A DNA stretch of 64,000 nt. Source: Microplitis mediator (Eukaryota > Arthropoda > Insecta > Hymenoptera > Braconidae). Under the pieces are notes generated by a model that was not told the DNA's origin, did no database searches, and saw only the letters and a program-made list of their open reading frames with translations. Below are positions 32,978 through 43,769 of the stretch, one piece after another (position 1 is the stretch's first letter; each line of letters starts with the position of its first letter). Location: assembly GCF_029852145.1 (NCBI RefSeq), contig NC_079972.1:6211795-6275794 (forward strand), given 5' to 3'. The position numbers and the translations under genes are program-made.

Positions 32978-34420
32978 TTAATTAAGTCCTTTAGCGGCAA
33001 GTCTCTTATCACGTTCTTCAGCGATAGAGAGCTTGATACCTTTGCCTCTGGGTAAACTGACGTATGGCTTAACACCTTTTCCAATTATGAAGACGTTGTT
33101 TAATCTAGAAAAATAAAATAAAGAAAGAAACCATTAACAATAAACATTTTATTATTCTGTAACATCATTAAAGTAATAATAATAAAATTAATCAAATAGA
33201 AATAATAATGTACCTCGTAGCAAAAGTGTGTCCTTGGGCATCTTTAATATGACAAATATCAAATGATCCAGGATGACGTTCACGGCTGACAACTGTACCA
33301 ACACGGCCCAAATTTCTACCTCCGGTAATCATACACAAATTACCGGGTTCAAAACGAATTGAATCGATGATTTTACTGCTAGCGATATCCAACTGAATTG
33401 TGTCATTAACTTTTATAACTGGATCTGGATAACGAATTGTACGGCCATCGTGTGTTACTAAAAATGGAATACCTTTTGGTCCGGTTTGAACTCGACGCAC
33501 TTTACATAACTTGTATTTAGCTTCCTCAGGAGTAATTCTGTGGACAGCAAAACGTCCCTTGACGTCGTAAATAAATCGAAAATATTCACCAGTTTTCTCG
33601 ATGGTAACAACGTCTAAAACAAATAAACTATTTATTATTAAAAAAAATATTTTATATAACATAATAATAATAATAAAACTGTACTCTTTTAGGGTAATAC
33701 TGAAAAAATATTAGACTTAACCAGTGACCAAAAAAAGAGTTTATTTATTATTGGCTTACTTTTGACTATAACATTTTATGATAAAAAAAGTCATAGCTTC
33801 GATAAAGCCAATTATGTATTTATTATTAAAACTTACCCATGAAACCAGACGGGTAATTGATGTCAGTGCGAACTTTACCATCAATTTTAATCAAACGTTG
33901 CATGACAATTTTAGTTGCTTCGGAATTGGTCAAAGCATACTTCAGTCTGTTACGTAGGAAAATAACCAGAGGAAGACACTCCCTTAGCTTGTGGGGTCCG
34001 GTTGATGGACGGGGTGCGAAGACACCACCCAACTTGTCTAACATCCATGCTTTCGGTGCGTGTAAACGCTTGAGATGCTTTTTGGGCCCACGAGCCTGTG
34101 AAATTTTTTTTTTTTTAATTATTGTTATGATTCCTTATAAAATTCATTTAATATCTTCCTCATGTTTGAAGGATCACTTGAAAGCTGAGATTCAAATAAG
34201 TATAATTTGTTAATTGTTTTAATTTAAGGTTAGAGATGAGTAAACAATTGTAACTTTAATTTTATATTAATTGTAGTTATAATTGTTAGAGATAAATACT
34301 ATAATGTAAAGATAGTTTTAAATTTACCGAATGTTATTTATGTAAAATAGTTATTATTTTACAAGTAATTATCAAGATGTGGACGGATTTAATGACGGTA
34401 AAAAGCACACTACTCACCAT
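32978..34420 (-). CDS. RpS4: 40S ribosomal protein S4 (eS4), four coding exons
   Basis: Minus-strand exons: 34420-34418 (the ATG alone, followed by GTGAGT), 34095-33837, 33613-33214 and 33104-32978 (TAA). All junctions are GT-AG and in phase, giving 262 aa, the usual eS4 length. The protein starts MARGPKKHLKRLHAPKAWML and GGVFAPRPSTGPHKLRECLP. It continues with the S4-like RNA-binding part (LRYALTNSEATKIVMQRLIK by family, here LKYALTNSEATKIVMQR), the central eS4 domain, and a KOW motif (GNLCMITGGRNLGRVGTVV), and ends LSIAEERDKRLAAKGLN. It is a structural protein of the small ribosomal subunit that contacts 18S rRNA near the mRNA entry side. Having only the start codon in the first coding exon is common in ribosomal protein genes. 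Intron 2 carries a snoRNA candidate. Confidence 0.97.
33677..33813 (-). ncRNA. Candidate H/ACA box snoRNA in RpS4 intron 2
   Basis: Read 5' to 3' on the minus strand, about 137 nt. The 5' hairpin's lower stem is TTGGCTT (33811-33805) with AAGCCAA (33757-33751), and its upper stem TGACT with AGTCA. The hinge ATAATAAATAAA contains an ANANNA H box. The 3' hairpin's lower stem is CTCTTTT (33739-33733) with AAAAGAG (33690-33684). It is followed by T, then ACA (33682-33680) and exactly three more bases. The H box lies about 14 nt past the upper-stem base, the spacing expected for this class. The host is a TOP-type ribosomal protein gene, the classic snoRNA host. H/ACA RNAs guide pseudouridylation with dyskerin/Nop60B. 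The target is not assigned. The 3' hairpin's upper stem is weak (GGT/ACC, AATA/TATT). Confidence 0.65.
34096..34417 (-). other. RpS4 intron 1, nothing recognised
   Basis: 322 bp between the ATG-only exon and exon 2. I looked for C/D (RTGATGA, CTGA) and H/ACA patterns on the minus strand and saw none that convince. Confidence 0.6.
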
Positions 34421-34452
34421 TTTGCAGCTGAGAGAGAGAAAGAGAGAAATTT
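34421..34452 (-). promoter_or_regulatory. TCT initiator / TOP leader of RpS4
   Basis: On the minus strand AATTTCTCTCTTTCTCTCTC runs directly into CAGCTGCAAAATG. A pyrimidine-only tract with CTTTCT at the likely start site is the TCT initiator and 5' TOP arrangement of insect ribosomal protein genes. The implied 5' UTR is only about 20-25 nt. Two GCGCCAT words lie upstream (about 34498 and 34530). Confidence 0.7.
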
Positions 34453-35582
<1,130 letters not shown>

Positions 35583-36460
35583 TATTAGGGTGATCCAAAA
35601 AAGCCGCCTTTTGTTTGTTTTCGAGTCTCATATCAAAATTTGTTGATTATTTAACATATTTTCAGGACCCTCTCCAAAAATCAGTTCGATAAAAAATTTT
35701 TAAAAGGTCGCTCACAATTTTTGAAAATTCCAAAAATGATTAAAATTCTAATTTTTTTCTTTCTCGTGGCAGCAATGGTTTATATCTGTAAAAAAGAGAG
35801 TATGCTGAAAATTTTGGCCCAAAATTTAAATAATTAAACGTCGCTAAAGAATTTTGAATGTTTCCAAGTGCTGTTTTTTGACGTTTTCGAACGAGCCTTA
35901 AATATTAATATTAAAGCAACTCAATTTTTTTACCATTAATTTATATCATAACGAATTAAAATAGAGCCCGAGACGTATATAAAAAGTTAGTTATTTACAT
36001 ACTTTTTATTTTTTTATTCAATTTTTAGGTTTTCTTTTTTGTTATTCAAATTTTACCCAATTTTATTATTTACGACTGTTTAGTATATTTTCAATTATGC
36101 AAAAGTTATATTTTAATGAAATGATAATAATTGAGTAATAAAAAAATACAAAAATTAATTAAAAATATTAGTTACCTATTATAAGTTCATATTCACAATT
36201 CTTGAGCGACATTTGAAAATCTATAATTTAAGCTAAAATTTTAAACATGGTATTGATTTTATAAATAGAAACAATTTTTGCCACGAGAAAGAAAAAATTT
36301 AAAAAAAACCGAATTTCAATCATTTTTTAAATTTCCTGATTTTTCGAGCGACTCCTTAAAAGTTGTTCATCGAGCTGATTTTTGGAGAGGGTTCTTAAAA
36401 CTTGTGAATCCAACAAATTTCCATGTGAGACTCGAAAACAAAAAAAAGTCGTTTGTATTA
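35583..36460. mobile_element. Large fold-back element related to family F, about 870 bp
   Basis: TATTAGGGTGATCCAAAAAA and GTTTTCGAGTCTCATATCA are mirrored by TGTGAGACTCGAAAACAAAA. Inner arms pair CTCTCCAAAAATCAG with CTGATTTTTGGAGAGG, and TTTCTTTCTCGTGGCA with TGCCACGAGAAAGAAA. The centre is near 36000, so almost all of it is arm sequence. Its end resembles family F (TTAGGGTRRCTCAAAAA). The 69-aa ORF at 36278-36487 is arm sequence. Confidence 0.8.
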
Positions 36461-37185
36461 TACATGTATGTATGTATACTTTTCTAAGTCATAAATATAA
36501 TGAAAAATTTACACTATTTGTATTTCCTTTCAAAAGCAATTAATTCCTCTGCCTTTCTGCCTTATTGCCATACAATAATTTGAATTAAAAAAAAAAAGTA
36601 TTTCTACTTAAATATTTCTTCAAAAGTATTTGTATTTAAATTCAAATGCAATTTTAAAATATGTAAATTGTTATGTTTTGTATGTTAGTTAACTAGTTTA
36701 ACATATGATATAAATGTAATTATTATAATGTGTACTACCAAACAAAACTAAATTGTGCACTTAATCGAAGTGGTTTTGTTAGATTTTAATTAAATTTTCA
36801 GTTATAAGCCACACCTGACCCACGATCCGTCATACTAAACTATTAAATTATTTTTTATCCTTCTATTTAAACATTACTAGTGTTATTATTTTTTTAAATT
36901 ATTATAGTTGGAATGATGAATCGAATATAATTCAACAATTAATATATTTCAATATAATATTATTATATACAATAATTAAAGTAGTAGATAAAAAAAATTT
37001 TTATTTAAATAAACACATTTGATATTAATATTAGTCGATTTTTCTATAAAAATTAAAAATTTTTTTTCACCTCAGTTATTTTCAGTACAATAAATTTTAA
37101 TTGTAATTTAATTATTGATAAAATTTAAAAATCGATAACTAAAAATTTGTTTTATCAACTGAGTATTATATTCTTTACCTTTAGT
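36461..37185. other. AT-rich spacer upstream of Sap47, nothing recognised
   Basis: No ORF, repeat or motif stands out. Confidence 0.45.
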
Positions 37186-37189
37186 ACTA

Positions 37190-37340
37190 TGGAAGACTTC
37201 ACGGTCAACGCGCAGTTAAATTTCTTTATTTAAATTGCGCATGCGTGCTCTAAATTGTCAAGCACAATGTACGCAGTCGATGAGCCTGGAATCGCAAAGA
37301 CACACCGAGCTCTTTACCCTGCGTATTCGAAATTTAGTTA
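37190..37340 (+). promoter_or_regulatory. Probable Sap47 promoter with NRF-1/EWG-type site
   Basis: GC-elevated island about 250-400 bp before the ATG. TGCGCATGCGTG at 37236-37247 matches the NRF-1 family palindrome (YGCGCATGCGCR) at 11 of 12 positions. In Drosophila the NRF-1 relative is Erect wing, a neuronal and muscle regulator, which suits a synaptic gene. Transcription probably starts between 37260 and 37350; I cannot place it exactly. Confidence 0.5.
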
Positions 37341-37587
37341 GAGGTTACGTGACTCTGTCAGAAGATAAATAAATAAAAATAGAAATAAATAAATAAAATC
37401 TACTATCCGAAACTAAACACGGACGTTAAAAACAAAAATATAAAATAAAACCCGGTGGAAATAGTTTGCTAAAGACATTTAATTAAAAACTCATAATTTA
37501 ATTATTAACTTTACACATAATTAACAATAAATAATAATAATAATATACGTTGACAAGTAAGGCGTAACAAAAAAAAACTTATACACG

Positions 37588-39930
37588 ATGTTTTCCGGCC
37601 TGACAAATCAGGTGTCCAATTGGATGGGAAAGAAAGGTGAAGATGGTACTGAATTAACTGAAGAAAAACCTACATCACCTACTGCTGAAGATAGCAGGTA
37701 CTTTCAAATTATTTCATGTAATTTAGTACTTAAATTATTTGGTAATGATTTCTCTTAATTGTTGATTTTTTTTTTTAATGATAATAGTCATGCGATGCAT
37801 GACCGTGTCAGTGATATCGCCCGGAAACTCACACAATTTAATAATGGTTACAATGATTTTAATTATAATCTTTAATCTTTATTTTAAAAAATCTTTACAA
37901 CGGTATTAACAATTGACTCGTATGGCGTTTACACAAAATCCTTCGTCACGCAGATATTTGATTTTTAGCGAGCCCGGCCCTCCTTTCCCTCTACTGTCTT
38001 TCTCCCTTAAACACGATCGATAAACTACGACAGTTTTTTTTATACTTTTATTTATTATTTTTTTTTTTATACAAAAGCTTTAAAAAATATATTTAATCAG
38101 TATTATCAAAAAAATAATTGTTTGTGAAAATAATCCTGTAAAACTATTTAATTTCGTTTTTATGACATTTAAATTATGAAAGTACACCAATATTTAAATT
38201 TCATAAAATATTTTTTTATTATGAATTAAATGTTTTTTGTGTATAGAATATTAAAAAAGTTTAATTTTTATTAGAGATGAAAAATTCCAATTGACCCTGA
38301 TATTAATTACAAATCCGATCTGATGTTTAATAGTATAAAGTTTAAGAAAAATGAAAATTTTTTTCTTAAAAAAACTATTTTAAAAATCTGATTTTATATT
38401 CATAAGAAGTAATGTATTTAAATATTTTAATACTTGAAATAGTGAAAAAAAATTATTTTTTTTATCTTGTCTTTTTTTTTTTTATTATTGATAATTTTTC
38501 ATGAGACAAAAAATGACTGAGTTTTTTTTAAACTTTATCGGTGAATAAAAGAGAGGTCGTACGAGTCTAGAATCTTTAAGAAACCCTCCAGTTTGATATT
38601 ACGTAAATGCATCTCAACGGTTTACAATAGTTGTGAAATCGATTAATCGTAAGTTTTCTTTATTTATTATTATTTTTGTCAATATCATTATAATTATAGT
38701 TATTACTGTAATTTCAACTATAGTTAAACTTTTAATTAAAAAATACAATTAAATTTCATAAATAAATTGTAATTATGTCCAATGATCTTCAACTGTCATA
38801 GTCATATCACAATTTTATTAATTAATTAAAAAAAAATTAAGTGAAAATTACTAAATTTTAATAAAAATAACATAATAATTGAAAATAACAAAATTTTTAA
38901 TAAAATTCCGAAGCTGTTTTGAAACAGTAATTCTTACAGAATTTTTTAAAATGTTTTCAGTTTTTTATTCGAAGCGCCGTGTTACTGTGTAAAACTAATT
39001 TTTCCTTTGTTTTCATTTTTCCGTGTGATTTTTTTTTTTCTTAAATTTATATCTCACCAAAATTATAGTTACATTATTCTTCTTTCAATTGTTATTTTAA
39101 TTTTTGTTTCTTAAATAATTGATAAAATTTCAGTACAGTTATGACAGTTCGAGGTCATTAAATATTTTAAAAAAATTATACGGGGCGCTGTCTAAGAATG
39201 TACTATTTTAATTACTTAATTTATTAAATTCAATTAAGAGTACAACTTTTTTTTATGGACACCACGTTGATTATACGTAATTAGATGTAAATTCGAACGT
39301 TATCAGCTTATATTTGTAAGTGCTTATTTTATATGACTTTATGTTCGAATAATTAAAAATTTTATATGAAAAATTAAAACAATTTGTTCTATGAATAATT
39401 TTATAGTATCAGTTAATCATAGATCGAGAAACCGAACAAATAAATAAAATCCCAATAGTAAAATTGAATTATTTTATTGTTAAAATAAATTACGTCATAA
39501 AGTTTAGGATTTATTGGCATCTCATTATATCGATCCTAGAGAAATATATATTTTATCTTTGGTCTTTAGGTGTGAATTATAATAGGTTGCCCCAATAAAT
39601 TTATTCCCGACAGTTATATAAATATTAGGGGTGTGTGAATCGAATCGAATTTAAGTATTCAATTTGAAATTCGAATTGAATAATTCGTTACTTTTCAAAT
39701 TATTCGTTAACTTTCGAATTCGATTCATGTCTGAGCAAAAATTTGAATTATTGGTAAAAATACTACAATTTTAAGTCGTTCAAGAGATAAATTTTTGAAT
39801 AATTAAATAACGGAAACTCACGAATAATTCAGAAAGTTTCCAATTATTCGAAAATTCAAATTATTCGATTCGATTTGATACGAATAATTATTAAGGTCGA
39901 ATTTTTCGCACATCCTTAATATATAATACA

Positions 39931-39961
<31 letters not shown>

Positions 39962-42900
39962 TTTCAATCATACCATAGATCGTATATTAAATCAAATTTC
40001 TTTTAATGGCTTCATTATCGATTAAAGTAAAAATCATTTAAATCTATTTTGTGCGAAATATACTTAATATTGAATGAATTAACGAACACCTGCTACTTAA
40101 TTTAATTTAAATATGATAATTAAATTAATATGAATTTCAACTAAAATCGTTCAAAGTTATATTTTTCTTAATTTTTGAAATTAAACTAATAATTCATAAA
40201 CAAAAGTTGAATAAGATTTTTAAGTCTACTTTTTTTTGTCATTTAAAAAAAAAAATTATCGGCTATAAATTACAAAATACAAGTAAAGTAGGTATACTTT
40301 GATAATCTTTTATTGAGAAAATAATAGATAAAGTTTAAGCAATATTTCTATATACGAACCTGGAATTTAGAAATTTTCAGGGATGTTAAAAGCTTGCAAG
40401 CAATATATGTACGATGATAGGAAACAGTAATAGGACTTTCGTAGTGCGTACCGTGTAGTGGTGATGGTCGATTATATAACAGTCGAGACCGTGAACCGAC
40501 TTGAAGATCGTCTATCGTATCTCGTGGTGACAGGAATTAATATAGTTTAGATCTTTATTACCCAGTTTTACCTTTACTTATAATATTTATACCTAAATTT
40601 ATAACAGAATACATATAATATATACCTACACATGTAATACAGGACAGCTATTTTTTATTAAAATAATTTTTTTTTTGTTTTTATTACACTGAGAAAAATA
40701 TATAAAAATAAGGTGAGAGACCCAGTACCTGATCAGAGAACTAGTACCTGATCACTCATGTATTTGTATATCTACATTTACCAAATTTTACTAAATATTG
40801 ATATACAAATACATGGAGTGATCGAGTACTAGTTCCCTGATCGGGTACTAGGACTTTTACCTTATATATTATATAAAAAAAAAAAACAGTAACACGACAA
40901 TTGAACTAATGCCAAAATACCCGACGATAAAATACCCGCTGCCAAAAAAACACATTATTGATCCGAAAAATTAATTAATTGCGAATTTGCAATAAAGTTA
41001 TTGTTATATTGAAGAAATTACAATCTTTTTTTTTTTTTATTTTTGTAAATAATTACTACAAAAGAAATTGTGATTTTGTAGTCAAAATATATACATTACA
41101 TCGTTGCAAAATTAAAATATGTTAATTTCTTTGATCAAGAATGTTTTTTCAATAATTAATTTTTTCTCTCAATTTAAAATCTTGACTTTTTTGTGATTAA
41201 GAAAGATCAGCATGTACAAAATATATTTAAAAATATTGCATTAAAACAAAACATAAACTTGGCTTCTATAAAAAAAAAAATAAAATAAACTATAAAATTT
41301 AACCAATGATTTTATACTTTAAAAATTTCACATTTACATGCGATATTCATGAGAAGTTTTATATATTCACGATCTACATGCCTATCTTTTTCTCTCAAAC
41401 TTAAATTCAATACTCTAAATAAATAAGGAAGAGGATGTATGTCCACATATTCAAAAATAAAATACTTAAAAAAAGAAAATATTTTAACATAAAAGATAAA
41501 CGAAAACATGGTTTACATTTTATTTATGCTATCTATCAGGTAATTCTTTTTTGAAATTTTAATTTTTTTATTTATAGACAAAAAAATAAAATTTTTAATT
41601 AAATATATATTTAGTTTTTGCAAAAGTTGTTTGTTGTTTTAGTGCAACACCAACGCACGAATTTATTATCAAATAAACCACATGTCATGCTTTTGCATTG
41701 CTTTTTTTTAATTATAAAATAAAATATATATTTATTCATAGGCTAGATAAATTTAATTTTTTTATCTTTATAGACTTTTTATTTTAACTATACATAAATT
41801 TTGTTACAAATAAAAAGTTTATTTTATTTTAAAAACATTATAATTTAAAAAAATTATTTATTCTATTAAAATTTAATTACCAATTATCAATACGCAACAT
41901 AAAATTTTATTATTTTATAAAATTTAAAATTGCTTGTATAAAATTACATTGCAATCTACATTAGTAATTAAGTCAACACAAATTAGTATTAAATTTATAT
42001 CACAATATTAAAAAATAATTTCGTTCTTAGCAAATAAAAAATTCAATTTTCTTGTTATAATTTAATTTTAAACACGTAGCAAATGCTTGACACTCTTATT
42101 TAATTTTTCGGCCGTAAGAAATTAGTTTTAATAGTTTCTCAAATAACATTTTAAATAATAATTAATTGAAGTGATCTTATGCCATTCAATTAATCTTTAA
42201 AAAGTCTAGCATGTTAATTATCAAATTAAAAGAAACGTTTTTTAAAAGCACAAAAATCATAAATTTTATTTAAATGAAAAATAAAATAAATACATAAAAC
42301 AAATTACTAACAAATAGAATTTTCTTTCAGTCCAACGAAAGGTAGTAAAATGGAAATGCTTGCTGGAGTTAAATCACAAATGTCTGGATGGTTGAGTGGT
42401 GGTATTCCTGGATTATCAGGTCGTGGTGCGGCTGAATCCACTGAAGGTTCTGGTGAAATTCCACCTGCATCTGCTGAAGCTGTAGATAATCAAACACCGC
42501 GGGAGATTGTACAGGGCTCATCGCCCGATCATGTAAAAGATGATGACGCAAGCAGGTGGGTCTCAGGGTATGTGGATTGTGTACTACAAGCTGCTGGGCA
42601 CGTTCCCATTATAGTTCTAGTTTCCGCATATCATATATTTTTTATGCTTTAAATAAAATAGTACAATAATACTTATATAATTTTTTTTTTTTTTTTTTTT
42701 TTTTTTCCAATTTTTATTAAAATAGTGCTACTGGAGGTGCAGACAGTGGTCCAGCTAGCCTTGAAGGTACACCAACTGAGGACAAAGATGGTCAACAACC
42801 ATTTGGTGCTGGTAAGTTTCCAACTATACATATACAACCATTACTTCTTGCTATACATCTATATGTACAGAAATAAAATGAAGTCAAGGACTAAAACACA

Positions 42901-43689
42901 TACAGCGTCTCAAATCCGAGAACCAAAAGGTTCAAAATCTATTGTACATTTACTTCAGTCTCTCTAGAAATTTATCGATTGTTCTGATATCTTACTGTCG
43001 TGATCCCTTTCTTTGTAATTGTACAGAAAATTATTTGAGATCCATGATATCTTCAAGGGGCTTCTTTATCTGTCGAAAAAATTTTCACATTTTAAATTAA
43101 AGTGGTAAAAAAAAATAATAGTATAAACTACTTTCTTTACGATAGGATAAATATTGCTTTGGTAAAATTTCATAACTTTATTTTTTTACTATCAATATAA
43201 TTTGTAAATGCAGTGCCACGTGCAGCATCCTACGTGATATAATTTTCTTCAATTTTTATTATAAGACAATTTTTAAAAAGAGCCGTATAGTTAAGTTTTT
43301 CTAGCTTCTGAATACCTTTTATTCTTTATTTAACGAAAAAGTGGAGCAGTAAGATTTTTTTTGCTTTTAAAAAATTATTTGAATTTTCATTTTAAAAAGA
43401 GTAATATATTTACTGTTTTTTTTTTTTTTTTAATAATATTTAAATTTTTTATTCTGAACAAATATTTCACTACAGACTAAACGTAAAAAATAGAAAAAAA
43501 ATATTTAATTTGAATAAAAAAAACAAAAAAATATCTATAAATTAGTTGTACTTTTTTTTGACAGGATAAAATTAAAATCTACTTTCCTATAACTGAATTC
43601 AATTTAAAAACATTTTTTTTCGAGGATATGCAGTTGATTACGTACTCTCAATCACGGACCTGCAATTGAACAATTCTTCTACATACTAA

Positions 43690-43769
<80 letters not shown>

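Larger units (their letters stand above)
37698..42330 (+). other. Sap47 intron 1 (4.6 kb)
   Basis: It carries MITEs at 39625-39920 and 40709-40864, a TA run at 39930-39951, and a GC-elevated patch at 40430-40530 containing TATATAAC (about 40473), possibly a cryptic or alternative promoter. The rest is AT-rich. Confidence 0.6.

Noticed and set aside
33857..34213. 118-aa plus ORF
   Set aside because: Antisense to RpS4 exon 2; the sense protein is unmistakable.
34096..34417. C/D-box snoRNA in RpS4 intron 1
   Set aside because: No RTGATGA and CTGA pair with flanking stem on the transcribed strand.
42350..42652. 100-aa ORF running past Sap47 exon 2
   Set aside because: The first part is the true exon; the tail after residue DDASR is intron read-through past a good GTGGGT donor.
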